A stretch of DNA of 64,000 bases, taken from Mytilus galloprovincialis (lineage: Eukaryota > Mollusca > Bivalvia > Mytilida > Mytilidae). The notes under the pieces were generated by a model. That model saw nothing but the letters and a program-made list of their open reading frames with translations, searched no databases and was not told the DNA's origin. Location of the stretch: positions 63,148,439 to 63,212,438 of the forward strand of contig NC_134847.1 in the NCBI RefSeq assembly GCF_965363235.1, given 5' to 3'. Shown in pieces: positions 1 through 12,479 of the stretch. Each line of letters begins with the position of its first letter. The stretch's first letter is position 1. A program made the translations under genes and the position numbers.

Positions 1-1570
1 TGCTCTATTTCTTTATGGAAGTACAATATCAAATATCAGTTTCATAACGGTGACATATAATAGAAACTTCACTTCAGTTCGTATATGACAGAAATAGATT
101 TATTGGAATTCAGAGAACTCTCGCATGTTTATCAAAACTGGGGAATTCCCTCTGACGTGTTTCTAAATTTATAAAAACACTAAATATAAATACTGCTTAA
201 TTCTGATTTTCCGTGTTGTTAAAACATGCATATAAGTCAAGAGAAATATCAAACATGAAGATTATGAAAAGAACATTACATTAAAGTTGTTGAAGTTCAA
301 TCCCTTTGTTTGGTTTTAGTTTTAAAGCAAGACAATCATAAGAATCTGAGATGTTCCTTAATGTTTAGAATAAAACGATTGACGTGAGGGCATTGATCTG
401 AGCCACTGGTATAAGTCTACAGATTGCTTCAAAGCAATCGTATCCCAAAAACGAAATGAAGGACGGAAAAGCAACTTCTTCCCAATCACTTTGTAGCATG
501 TGCCCTGTTAAGAAGGCCAACATATGACATACCCTACAAAAACCACTTGACATACATAAGATTTCATAATTTAAGGGAATTTAGATGATTCCAGATACTG
601 ATTAAGGTTTACTATAAAAGGATATTATTATGCATTTCTCCTCTTTTTGCAGGAACTTTTCCTCAATTTGCTTAGTGCTCATTGACATCTTTCTTCTACC
701 AAACAATCATCCATAACATAGATTTGCTTCACTTTTTGTATAGGCATGCCATAGACAAATAAATGTGTTTAAACTACTATGTTGTTGTCAAGAACTTCAT
801 GGTTCCTGTCTATAAAGATCTATAATATAAAACGTTTAAACTTTAAGCTTAGGGAATAAAATAGACTGTTTAAACTACAAGTTTCGGTATAAACCTTGAT
901 GTGTAACTATAAATATTCAGCTCTATTTCTTCAGATAAAGTTTCAAATGGTCCTCTAGGTAAACAAATCAAAATTCTGATATTTTTAGCTTCAAAAGCAA
1001 AACCGTCTGCCAAATTTTGAAAACGGAAGTGACTTTGAAGATTTTGCTAGAATTGGTTTCGAACTTTAAATGTGAATTTATCAAACATAATCAAATTGAT
1101 TCAATTTAAATATTTTTATCCTAATTTGATTTTTTCGTTCAACAAATTATTATCTAAAGAGGAATAATGAGATACGAAAATACATAAATGTGCAACTCTG
1201 CTTGTATTTGTGTAAGGCTGCCAAGGAAACAGACTTCCTTTCACAAAAATATGTGAAAATACTCATTTCATATGGATTGACGACATATAGAACGGTAAAA
1301 TATTGATTTTAAAACAAATGATTCCTAACTCGTGTCAAAATAACTAGTTGAATCTGACATAATCCAAGTCAGAATGAAAAAATCAAAGGAACAAAACCTG
1401 AAACAATGGGCTTTGTCATCTCTTTGCCTTTGGGAACAAAGGCCAGTTCCTTTTTCGATAATTTATTTTACCACGCTACCATTTAAGATAACAAATCAAT
1501 AAGTTTCTTGGGTGCATATAAAATTCGAAGTGACAGTACATGATTTGAATAATCAGTAATGTAGTGTACT
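1..1570. other. AT-rich stretch, no gene seen
   Basis: Open frames here are short and resemble no family I recognise. No RNA gene or clear repeat is visible. It may be intergenic or intronic. Confidence 0.5.
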
Positions 1571-2515
1571 GACTACTGCAGGGTTTCCCCTGGGTCAATT
1601 ATTTTTTTCGCCAGCTCTTTCGCCAAAACAATATATTTTTCGCCACTCTATTATTTTTTTCGCCAAGTAACACAAACATATTTTTCTTTTAAAATTTTCC
1701 TTTTTTTTCCAGCCTCCTCCGCCCCCCCCCCCCCCCCCCCCCCCCAAAAAAAATAAAAATAAAAATAAATAAGAAGTGGTTTTTACAACAAAACGAAGCA
1801 TCTTATCACTTGGAATTGATCCCTCGTGTAAGGTGTAGTCTTTACATTGAAGGGTTACTCTCATGCCAACCTTTTGAATAGATTTCATCATAACGAGTCG
1901 ACAGTTTTCTTTCAAGTTCTAGACAATCGTAAATAAGTAAAACTATATGCTTGAAACACGTGTCACTGAAACGACTTTGAAGTACCCACTCAAATCAATG
2001 TTCTATATGAAAGTTAAATGATAAAGTTTTAAATCAGAGACCTTTCTTGCTTTTGAACATTTTTCGTCATAACAACTATTTTATTTTCTGGACTATCATT
2101 AAAGAAGAAGGAGAGAGGAAGCGTCAAAAATTTGTCCAAACACGTGCGTCGCAAAGGGGTTAATAAATTCCTTTTGTGACATGTGACAGAAGTCATTTAA
2201 CCATATCATTTTGTCATATCATACAATCAACACCTTTATTAATTAGTCCTTTGATGTCGTTAGCTATGAATGCAATCAGCTGGTTATTGATTTTCTGTCA
2301 AAATCTTAACGAGTTCAAGGTGAATTCAGAGTATTGTCTGATTGGTAAAGTCAGAGAAACCCCAAAAAGTAAATAAACAAGATGGCTGAAAATAAATCGT
2401 TATATATATTTCTTTCGCCAAATTCTTTCGCCAATGACGAATTTTAATCGCCACAATTATTATTTTTTCGCAAATTGCGAAAATGGCGACCGTCAGCGGA
2501 AACCCTGGACTACTG
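1571..2515. mobile_element. Non-autonomous hAT-type DNA transposon with 8-bp target duplication
   Basis: The element runs 1579-2507. It begins CAGGGTTTCC and ends with the exact inverse GGAAACCCTG. Both sides carry the same 8-bp direct repeat GACTACTG (1571-1578 and 2508-2515), the target-site size of hAT transposases. Both ends hold clusters of the short motif TTTCGCCA or close variants (about 1606-1672 and 2409-2480), with one inverted copy near the right end; in hAT elements such subterminal motifs are often transposase-binding sites (inference here). A pure C run lies near 1722-1745. No transposase frame is present, so it would need enzyme supplied in trans. Confidence 0.88.
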
Positions 2516-2884
2516 GCAGTACTGCATATAGTTTGTATTATAATTTATACTCACATTATAGTATTGTTAATTGCTGTTTCTGTATACACCTTATCGCCAA
2601 TCCCTGCTGACCGGGCGGTTTGAACTATTGACACACACAACTATCACTTTTCCATTGTGGCGTCAGATATTTTGTTTTATGACGTCAAAATTTTACAGGA
2701 ACATGTGCAGGGGTGTGGAAATATTTGTTATAAGCACTTGTCCCTGGGGGTATCGGGACCGTTCGCCCTAATAACATGCTCGCCCTAGGTCCGTTCTCTC
2801 TGAGTTCGTTCGCCCTACTATAAAAATATTAATATTCATGAGGGCATTTAAGTTGAATTAACTTATTCAGATATTTCTATGGTA

Positions 2885-4925
2885 TAGAATAGAATAGAAT
2901 AGAATATTTTTATTTCCCAAATTACAGGGCCCATAAAGGGCATAAAATCAGAAACAATTGATTTACATAATTGGTAACAACAACAATAATAGAGGCATAT
3001 ATATATATATATTTGGAAAATAAGCATTGGTCAGAATCAAGCTACAAACCACATATACATGTATATTGTGAATAAAAGATAATAAAATTACATTATACAT
3101 GTACAACTGTACATGTATATGTACATGTATTTATTCTCAAATTATTTACTTGACTTATTGTCAATGTTCATACCTGATTTCCTTAATTCAAAACAGTCAC
3201 AAATATAACAGCCCAGTTTTTCCATAAGAGTAACATTTTCTTGGGTCAAGAGCCATAAAAATTTAGAAGATTTATTTAAATTTATAAAATTATAACAATT
3301 GTTAGAAATGTCTTGAAAAAAATCGTCCCTTTGAATATCATAAAGATGGCATTCTAATAAAAAATGAAGCTCATCTTCAACTTTACCAAGTGAGCAATTA
3401 GAACAAAGACGCTCAGATCTTTCTATATGCTTTTTTGAATATATCTGTCTGTCTCAATTTTTAAAGAGTGAGCACTTATTCTTAATTTACAAATTGACTG
3501 TCTTTTTTGAAGTCCTGCAATTCTAAATAGTTTTCTCTTTTAAAACATTTTTTTATAGAAAAATAAGTACCAAGCTTCCCTTTTTCAGAGTTAATTGTTT
3601 GATACTTCAGTTTATTCCAAAATGTGTCATAACTTTTACATAGTTTATTTTTAACATACTGACATACAGAACCAATTGATTGGTCAAAATTTGGTAATTC
3701 AATCTCTCTCTGAATATAATCTATACTAGCAGTCTGCATGGTTAGCCACTAGTCCGATGCCCCAGACTAGTAAAATTTCATTCGGACTAGTAAGTTTTTG
3801 CAAAATTTTGTTTGGCCCAATAAGAAAAATGTCAGAATATTGGTCTTCGGACTAGTAGTTGAAAAAGTTTTTGGTGCAGACTGTACTAGAATACCATATA
3901 TTTACATTAGAGCTATGTAACTGTTTACAACATATAAATGCATCAAATAATAATCCTTCTTTCAAATGTTCCAGTCTATGACAATATTTTAACATTGATA
4001 AAATTATAGTAAAATACATAGGAAATCTACCAAGCTCTGACATTACAGCTATATTACTTGACTTTCTGTTTACACCAAGAATATATTTCATAAATTTGGT
4101 ATGACCTTTTTCAGAAGAATCCTTGACCAAAGACTTTTTCTAATATATAATCATTATCTTTTTTACAAGCAGCTGAATCCGTTCTAAACATTCCCCATAT
4201 TTCACTGCCATATAATAGTATGGGTTTAATTGTATGATCATAAAGATGTAAAAAAGTGGCAATACTACATGTAGGGTTAGATGATGACAAGCATCTCTGT
4301 AGCTTAAAACAAGCTTTTAAAGATTTGTTGTATAATTCATCTTTACACTGCTTAAATATACCACTAGATGTAAATTTGATTCCAAGATATCTATATAATT
4401 TTGCACTTTCAATCTCTTTACCTCCAAAATGTAAACAGCATTTTAAAAAATTTTCCTGGCTTGTTAAAAATTATACTTTTTGTCTTTTTTAAATTTACAT
4501 CAAAACACCATTCTAAACAATATTCATGTAACATATTAATTCTCTTTTGCAAGCCTTCCTGTGTTTCTGAAAAAAATTACTACATCATCAGCATACATAA
4601 GACAGTCTACTCTACGGTTATTAATATTTACTGGATCAGGACAAGATAAAAACTTGTCAGGTAGATCATTGATAAATATTTAAAAAATATTTGGGCTTAA
4701 AATATCACCTTGTCTAACTCCTATAAATGATTTAAAACATGGAGTCATTTCATTATCAATTTTAACCCAGAGGTCACTTTTATTATACATATCTTTAATG
4801 ATAGAATAAAATTTCCCAGTAATATTGTTTGTTAAAAGCTTATATCTGATACCCTCATGGATCACTTTATCAAAAGCCTGTTTACATTGTATATATCATA
4901 TATATCATGTATATTCTTGAAATTT
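2885..4925 (-). pseudogene. 5'-truncated non-LTR retrotransposon (LINE) with reverse transcriptase remnants
   Basis: Reading the minus strand from about 4865 downward gives reverse-transcriptase sequence: GVRQGDILSP (about 4700), FINDLPDKF, then the catalytic-site motif LMYADDVVIF (about 4600), and later YLGIKF and ILLYGSEIWG, typical of the post-RT region. A Cys-rich segment (RSERLCSNCS, about 3400) resembles the C-terminal part of such ORF2 proteins. Frameshifts and stops break the frame (for example near 4440 and 4130). The 3' end is a short (GAATA)n tail at 2885-2905, common for CR1/L2-like LINEs. The 5' part of ORF2 is missing. Dead copy; clade not resolved. Confidence 0.85.
3742..3868. 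repeat. Small insertion interrupting the LINE, with repeated CTAGTCCGA motif
   Basis: About 120 bp separates two LINE coding fragments. It carries CTAGTCCGA and inverse copies (TCGGACTAG) and is bounded by GCAGTCTGCA on one side and GCAGACTG on the other. It looks like a later insertion; family unknown. Confidence 0.35.
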
Positions 4926-5459
4926 ATTGAAGCATTGAAATATTTAAAAGTTTATGGCTTGTTTAGGATAATTAATAGTTCAATGACAAAATAATTCGAA
5001 TCACTGATTATTGTGATACTTGTCTTTTGGTGGGTTAATAGTAAAAACAAACGTTTTGTTTTGATGAAATTTTCAGCTTGAAATTAATAAAAACAATGAT
5101 GTACAACTGTAAATTATGAAAAGGATAAAATTTACAAGTTCAATTTATTTATACTCTAGTCTAAGACTAGTCATCTGCCATACATTCGTGATTGACTGAA
5201 TACAATTATTTTGTAAACAAATATCAATACATTGTATTCCAGTATTCTACTCTGCAAATAAAAGGGAAAATGATAAATTGATTGCGGCAATATAAATATT
5301 CTGTCAATTTAAAAAAAAAAAAAAACTTTTAACTTATTTTGTTCAAATACTTAAAATAATGTGAATAGACAAAAATTAGAAAAAAATAAAAATCAGGGCA
5401 AATGGACCCTGGGCGAACATAAATCAGGGCGAACAGACCCGGATTCGTCCCTGGGCAAG

Positions 5460-6440
5460 TAAAACTGTAAATTTTACTTGTCTGGAAAAAAAGTTACTTG
5501 CCCTGATGGTACCAATAAATATTGAAGTATTTCATTGTTAGCTTATATATGATTCTAAGCACAGTTTTGACTCACAAACAACTTAAATCAATTTGCTGAT
5601 ATGTGTAAAAATTCAGGAAAGTAGGAAATGGGTTAACATTAATGGGACAGAAACCTAACAGCAATTTAACCAATCAATGAAATGACATGCAGAGGAAGAT
5701 TTTGCTGCAGTTTTTGAATAAAAATTGTAGCCAGTTTTAAATGTATAATTTTGAAGCAGAATATAAAATTTTATCCAGAAGTGAGAAATGTATAATTAAA
5801 TACAAGGAGGATGAAGTAGAGCAGAATATAATGGTGCAACAGTGCCAGCCATCTGATGATCCATAGGTATTAAATGATTTTAAAGAAACTTACCATGAAG
5901 TAAATACAGAATTTCAAATCTGAACTTGGGAGTACTTGTCTGTTCGCATATTTCACGCCCATGGATTTTTTGTCAACATTGTCAGTTGTTATCTCTGATT
6001 TTTTGTCCAAGAACTCAATATTTTGCTATTACAATTTACTTTATCTAGCAAATATAAAGTATCTAGGAAGAAGAAATCAGTCAGAATTACTATTCAATCT
6101 CTTGGATCATCTATAATTGGTCATCATGTTGGTTTCGTTCTGACTTTTTTTAGCAACACATAAAATTTCCAAACAATGTTTTTTGTACAGATAGTGTTGT
6201 GCACTGCACAGTACATTCTATTGAAAATGTGCCATCTTCTTTGTAATAGAAAGTGTTGTGTGCAGCACATAAAAAAAAGAACAAGAAATACCAATGTTGG
6301 TCCTATTTTACTCAAAGTCTCATGACACGAGACCAGAAGAAAGAAAGAAAGAGATTTCTGGGAAAATGCAGGAAAATAAAAAAGTTAACGATTTTGAGTT
6401 TATTAGTACATTGAAAATTATATATATCTTTTTATTATTG
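5460..6440. other. No gene seen
   Basis: AT-rich, only short frames. I see no family-level similarity. Confidence 0.45.
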
Positions 6441-6446
6441 ATTTTT

Positions 6447-6537
6447 GTCGAGCCTGCAACTTTTGTTGCAGAAAGCTCGACATAGGGATAGTGATCCGGC
6501 GGCGGCGGCGGCGGCTACGGCGGCTACGGCGGCGGCG
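6447..6537. repeat. Perfect-stem hairpin followed by GGC-rich microsatellite
   Basis: 6447-6481 folds into a hairpin: GTCGAGC pairs with GCTCGAC and CTGCAAC pairs with GTTGCAG around a TTTT loop, with an AAA bulge. Immediately downstream, 6497-6537 is a (GGC)n tract interrupted by TAC. Together they look like the left end of the repeat element that includes the following tandem array. Confidence 0.7.
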
Positions 6538-6599
6538 TTAGCTAACTTCTTAAAAGCTTTATATTTTAGAAGGTGGAAGACCTGGATGCTTTATACTTT

Positions 6600-7460
6600 G
6601 TATATAGATGCCTCATGTTACGAAGTTTCCGTCAGTCACATGTCCAATGTCCTTGACCTCATTTTCATGGTTCAGTGACCACTTGAAAAAAAAGTTCAAA
6701 TTTTTTGTAATGTTGAATTCTCTCTTATTATAAGTAATAGAATAACTATATTTGATATGTGCGTACCTTGCAAGGTCCTCATGTCTGTCAGACAGTTTTC
6801 ACTTGACCTCGACCTCATTTCATGGATCAGTGAACAAGGTTAAGTTTTGGTGGTCAAGTCCATATCTCAGATACTATAAGCAATAGGCCTAGTATATTCG
6901 GTGCATGGAAGGACTGTAAGGTGTACATGTCCAACTGGCAGGTGTCGTCTGACCTTGACCTCATTTTCATGGTTCAGTGGTTATAGTTAAATTTTTGTGT
7001 TTTGGTCTGTTGTTCTCATACTATATGCAATAGGTCTACTATATTTGTTGTATGGAATGATTGTAAGGTGTACATGTCTAGCGGGCAGATGTCATGTGAC
7101 CTTGACCTCATTTTCATGGTTCAGTGGTCAAAGTTAAGTTTTTGAGTTTTGGTCTTTTTATCTAATACTATATGCCATAGGTCAACTATATTTGGTGTAT
7201 GGAAATATTTTATGATCTTTATGTCAGTCGCGCAGGTTTTATTTGACCGTGACCTCATTTTCACGGTTCATTGCACAGTGTTAAGTTTTTGTGTTTTGGT
7301 CTATTTTTCTTAAACTATAAGTAATAGGTCAACTATAGATGTTGTATAGAAGCATTGTTAGCTGTACATGTCTGCCTGGCATGGTTCATCTGACCTTGAC
7401 CTCATTTTTTAAGGTTCATTGGTCTTTGTTTAGTTATCTTGGTTAATGTTAAGTTTATGG
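6600..7460. repeat. Tandem array, about 147-bp unit, five to six copies
   Basis: The core GACCTCATTT recurs at 6655, 6811, 6957, 7104, 7251 and 7398: spacing 156 once, then 146-147 bp. Each unit carries a TGACCTTGACCTCATTTTC-like core, a TTCAGTGG-like segment and an ACTATATTTG-like segment. Units diverge by perhaps 15-25 %. No coding potential. Confidence 0.88.
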
Positions 7461-7699
7461 TACAGTTGTTATAAAGCTTAGCTTTTTACTTAGGACTATC
7501 AACATAATATCAATGATTAGTATAGAAGGCGAGACATTTCAGCGTGTGCACTCTTGTTCTACTTTGTCCCCTTATAATAATGTACTTTTTACTAGATTCA
7601 ATAATTCAATCTTTATGAAATTATATACAGTATATTATTATAGAATAATAGATAGCAATATTGTCATATTGATTGTAATATCTTTACTTTATTTTGTAG

Positions 7700-8132
7700 A
7701 AAAGGAAGAAATAGAAAACCAAATACCTGAGAAAAAAATTGTACAAGTGCCAAAAACAATCAAAAACACAGTAAAATGTCTGCAAGTACAAGAGAACAGG
7801 CTAAGCAATACTTAGCTACACACAAAATACCACAAATGTTTGAAAGTCTACTAAGCTGTCTTATGATTGAGAGACCAGATGATCCAGTCGTTTATATAGA
7901 GAAAAAAATGTCTGAAATCAAACAAATTGGACTAGATAAAGTAAACTGGGAAACTTTTGTTTTCCATCTACATCCATATAGATATCCTGTGCGCTTAGCA
8001 AATATTCATGATGGCAGTAAATATGACAAAGAGAGAGAGCAAGAAGAGGAGACCCTTGCAGAGATGCAACGTGAAAAAAGTATGGGAGAAGACTACAAAT
8101 CAGATTTGTTTAAACTTACAGAAGCTCAATAA
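7700..8132 (+). CDS. Small RIIa-like dimerisation/docking (D/D) protein, terminal exon; CDS 7776-8132
   Basis: A 118-residue protein starts at ATG 7776. A polypyrimidine tract and AG at 7698-7699 suggest a spliced exon beginning at 7700, so 7700-7775 would be 5'UTR or the end of a longer upstream frame. Residues about 3-50 (QAKQYLATHKIPQMFESLL, then LMIERPDDPVVYIEKKM) fit the RIIa/DPY30-like D/D fold and closely resemble the N-terminal segment of adenylate kinase 5 and related testis or cilium proteins. The remainder is HPYRYP followed by an acidic, Lys/Glu-rich tail. No kinase domain follows; the frame stops. D/D domains dimerise and bind amphipathic helices of AKAPs or radial-spoke proteins, so a ciliary or sperm-flagellar scaffold role is inferred. 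Upstream exons were not identified. Confidence 0.78.
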
Positions 8133-11100
8133 TGACATTCATTCTAGTTTATTCAATTTAGTAGCATTTATAAAATGAAAATCATGTATTGAATATTCAG
8201 GGGCACTGTCTCAGTGTATGTCATTTACAGTACTTAAAATTACTACTAGTCTTTATTTTCTATTTTTTTAAGCCTTTTTATTCTGTATTGTTCAAAAGCT
8301 GATTTACAAGTGTAGCACTCAGCAGAATTTATAAGTATAGGAGGAGAAGGAATGTAAAGATCTTTTATATGTCACTTAAATTTCAAAAATTTATTCAAAA
8401 TTATTCAATACGGAAAATGAAAATAACATATAATCCTGACAAGAAGTGTGGAAATGTCAGTAGTGATGTAAATTATTATGACAAAAACACATCAAGGTTA
8501 TGCATGTAACATCAAATGACCATGTTGCACGTTTTTAAAGACAAAATAAGATAGCCTCTCAAAATGAAGGTAAATTTTGTAAGTGTTTGTCCTATACTAA
8601 ATTCAAGCAGTTTGAAAACTTGACAGCAATATGCAAAACAAAATTTGAAAATTTGAACTCGTAATGTCTGCCAGTATAAAACTTTCGGTGAACAACTTGA
8701 TAGATTATTGATACTTTTTTGTGATCAGATTTGAGGGGCTTAAAAAGTTGTCTTATCATATCATTACCTTCTCTATAACATTTATATAGAAGTTATAATA
8801 AGTTTTGTGCCTTATACTATAGAAATAATTTGAAAATATTTAAGGGCATTGAAAAATTTACAGAGAAATTTTTTTTTCCTCTTAATAAATGTATGTCTAC
8901 ATGTATGTAAAAGTGGATAATGTGAAGATAAAATATGCTAATGGAATACTTTGTAGACAAGACAAGACAAATACTTTTTTAATGTTATATATTGTGCAGG
9001 CTAGTTTACTTCTTCTACATTGTAATAATGAAATAATTCTGTGTGCATGCATATGTTATATAGACAAAAATTGGCAAGGTGCTTTAGATATGTTAGAAAA
9101 ATATTGTGAAATCAAATCATGATAATAGAACTAATAACTTTTATATAGTTTAGGTTATAAAACTAAAGGTTTTGAAATCTTAATTGATTTGCCATAGTAC
9201 AGAAAATGTTTATGTATGCAATATTTCTAAGAGGCAATATAGGAAAATAGTTTTTTTCAAGTACAACATGTTTTTGTATTTATATATTTTTAGACAAAAT
9301 ACTATATGTAATTAGGCAGTAGATTAGTTTATTTTATACATAAAATAGCTCAAAATAAGTGCCATTTACTTTGAGAATATAATAACAAGATTTTTTTTAT
9401 ATCTTTATAAATAAAAATTGCTAGCACAAAAGAAACTTTTAATTTCAAAATTTCAGAAAAAAAAGAGTATTTTGTAAATTGATGTTGACAATTTCAGTAA
9501 AAAACAAATCTTTTTAATAGATATTTGTTTAAGTTATGATGATGTTAATTCTTTTTTTTATCTTGGATCAAGTATGTGTATGCTTGTGAGAATTATTCTA
9601 TAACTTACTTCTGGAAGTTCTGTTATAAATACATTTTTTTGCTTGATTTTAACAAACAGCAAATAATCATAATTACAAAATGATTGTATCAAGAGAATAA
9701 TTCTATACATTAACATTGTCTTTGTTTCATATTTTTTTGTTTTACTATATCTATCAGTATTTTGTTTATTCTTTTTAAAGTAGTTATCCATGAACTATCC
9801 AAGCTTTACAGATTGACATTAACATACACATAGTTATATTGTTTAGCACATTTAACTAAAAATTGTGGGCATTGCTTAGTGCTTCTCTTTTTTTGATGAT
9901 TTTTCTAATTGATCTTTCATACAGCTCATTTTTGCATAATTTTTAAGTACAAATACTTTTACTTTTTGAAAATGCATAATTCTTTAGTTTTGCTTTATTT
10001 GAAGATGATTTATCTTGATTTTTGATAATCAAAGACTTGCATTCTGAATAATAAATCAACATTGTTTTACGATTCAATCTCCATTCCATGATTCTTTCTT
10101 TTTTTTTTTTTCCCCCCCCCGTGATTCTGGTAAACCCAGTATAAAGTTAATATTTTTATTGACCTTCTCTAATCTAGGGTACATTAGTTTTTTTAAATGT
10201 ATATGACATTTTTTACCTTCACCTCATTAATCTGTTTCTTTTTGTGCAATCATGTTTAATAGAGTTTTATCAATGATTATTTTTGATATGTTTGTTTTTT
10301 TGTTTGATAACATTTTTAAGTATCACATTGTTGAATCAGTGGACCAAGCCTGTTATATTTGTTATAAATAATGATTTTTACACTGGTCTAGATTGAAATG
10401 TGATACTTTGACATGCACTTTTTATAATCTCTTTAAGATACATACATGAAGGGGTTTAAGTATGTATTTTATAATATTATTTTCATTACAAGTTTTATTT
10501 GTATTATTCATATGATATAAATTATAAAAGTTCATATTACAGTTATATTTTGTTGTTTTTATCCGGGTTGTGACCAATGTATCTCAATTCATCTGCTACA
10601 TTTGAAACCATGTCCCCTCTCAATCATGCTTTAGTGACTTTTAAGACCATTAATATTTGATTTACTATTAAATGAGTTCACGTCCAAGTTTCTGCTAACA
10701 CAAGCAATAGTTTATGCACACATGTATTCCAGAGTTTACCATACATGCTTCAGTGAAGTTCTGTTTTCTGATTTTACATTGTGGTTGCTTCCATCACAAG
10801 TTTTTACCAAGAAATTATAGAAGATGTATTCTCTAGTAAAGGGTGAGAATGGTTCTAAACATTTGTCATCACTTCCCTCTTTTGATAAATAAGTATTCCT
10901 CATTTTAGGCCTGGTTAGATTGAAGGCATTTGTCAAATATTTTTCATTTAAAATGTTATCAATGACTTCATGAAGGGACACATAATACCACATGAAAAAT
11001 AACCTCCTGATTCAATTAGAAGTTCTGTTAAACTGATATAAAATGAGATTTTTCGACAGACAGTTAGTATTCCTATGAGAACCAACTGTTCGCACTGAAA

Positions 11101-11265
11101 TGTTCCTTTATTCATAGGAGACAGCCTTTATAGTTTTTTCTCAAGAAAAATAATAGAAACTAGCAATATAGTTTAATTTTACATTTCTCTTTATATAAAG
11201 ATTATTATTGGAGACTTAACAGTGGCTGCATCTATCCCATTGAACTTGAAATAAGGATGTAGCAG
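8133..11265. other. 3.1 kb AT-rich stretch, no gene seen
   Basis: The first few hundred bases are probably 3'UTR of the D/D gene. The rest has homopolymer runs (T/C run near 10100-10121) but no coding or RNA signal that I can support. Confidence 0.45.
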
Positions 11266-11269
11266 ATAC

Positions 11270-12020
11270 AGTTAATATGAAGACAGGGTATGATTGTCAA
11301 TGAGACAGCTGTCCATCAGACCAAATGACATAGAAGTTGACAACTATAGATAGCTGTTTTGTCTTCAACAATGAGCAAAACACCATACCACATAGCTGTA
11401 AAAGGCCTTAAATTACCGTAGAGCAATTCAAGCCAGAAAACTAATGGCCTGATTTTAGTGATTTATGTATAAAACATTAAAAAAAAAAATCAAATATGAT
11501 ATACAGCAACAAATAACAATCACTGAACTACATTGTGTACAGGCTCCTGAAGTTGGGATAAGTCTCTGACAGATAATTTAACAACTAAAAAAATCATGCA
11601 TCTAAGACTGAATTATCAATTAGTATACATCCAACATCCAATGGATTTAGTGTAATGATGTTATTAACAGTCAGAGAAATCCATGACCTTGTATAATCAG
11701 CTTTAAAAGGACCAGATATAAAAAATATGAATCAAGTCAATGGTGAAAACTATCTGCCAAATTTATATACCACTTACGAAAAATAAAAATGATAGACCTG
11801 AACCAACGACAGCCAATGAGGTACAGGCTCCAGACAGACACAAACAAAATTGGTGGATCAAACCTATTTGCCGGTGAGCCCTAACGCCTCCCCTAACCTT
11901 GGACAGAGGTGTAACAGCACAACATAAGAACACACTATAAGAGTTGTCCCTCATCCGTAACAACAAAAAGAACAGGAAGTACAGATCTGAGAGTACTCAC
12001 AGTTGCTGACAGTTAGTTAT
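11270..12020 (+). repeat. Degraded dispersed repeat, family C (copy 1)
   Basis: It shares blocks with 32737-32930 and 52560-52890 in this window: a GGTATGATTG..CAATGAGACA start, an AATTCAAGCCAGAAAACTAA-like block, ACAGGCTCCTGA, and GACAGAGGTGTAACAGCAC near 11905. Similar sequence is, from memory, widespread in mussel genomes. No coding capacity; superfamily not resolved. Confidence 0.6.
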
Positions 12021-12339
12021 AAGCCAATAAGAACAAAGGAACAAAAAACCTATGTCTAAGACTAAATATTTTTGCTCATATGGCTTTTTGGGGCATTTTT
12101 TTAAACACAACAATCAGTAAGATCTTCGGAAAGAAAGATAGATTTAAAACCTCAAAAATGTTCAGTCAGATATCAAGCATCACCAAATTGCAGTCAAGGT
12201 AAAGATAAAAATCCAGGTGAGCGAATCATGCATGGCTTATAAGCCTTTTGCTGTCGATATGCATGAAATATTTGCCACTGGACTTTTAGCTGACATTAAT
12301 CTAGAAAATAATATTCAAATGTGTATATATATTTGTATA

Positions 12340-12478
12340 GGGGCAAACTGAAGGACACCTTCGGGTGCGGGAATTTCTCGCTGCATTGAAGACCTGTTGG
12401 TGACCTGCTGTTGTCTGTCTTATGGTCGGGTTGTTGTCTCTTTGACATATTCCCGATTTCCATTCTCAATTTTATTAC
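12340..12478 (-). repeat. Dispersed repeat, family A (copy 1, truncated)
   Basis: This is the reverse complement of the repeat at 26437-26721: both contain TTGAGAATGGAAAT, CAAAGAGACAACAACC and the block around TCTTCAATGCAG. Part of the unit is missing. Confidence 0.65.
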
Positions 12479-12479
12479 T

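Larger units (their letters stand above)
2737..5459. mobile_element. Inverted-repeat-bounded composite region enclosing a LINE
   Basis: The left edge (2737-2815) and right edge (about 5395-5459) are imperfect inverted repeats of each other. Each holds several copies of the motif TTCGCCCT (inverse AGGGCGAA), and the outermost bases are CTTG/CAAG. I read this as a DNA element whose interior received the LINE fragment at 2885-4925. No target duplication or transposase is clear, so class is unassigned. Confidence 0.5.

Noticed and set aside
1595..1915. 106-residue minus-strand frame with a Gly run
   Set aside because: The Gly run is the translation of the poly-C tract inside the hAT element; no family resemblance.
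3001..3013. Short (AT)n and ACATGTA-rich sequence near 3050-3130 considered as a CRISPR-like or regulatory array
   Set aside because: Simple low-complexity sequence within the LINE 3' region; no regular repeat-spacer structure.
6445..6678. Frame with an Ala-rich stretch
   Set aside because: Produced by the GGC microsatellite and the tandem array; not a gene.
8889..9122. 77-residue frame ending in WQGALDMLEKYCEIKS
   Set aside because: The last part looks protein-like and follows a TATAG acceptor, but no partner exon or family match is visible.
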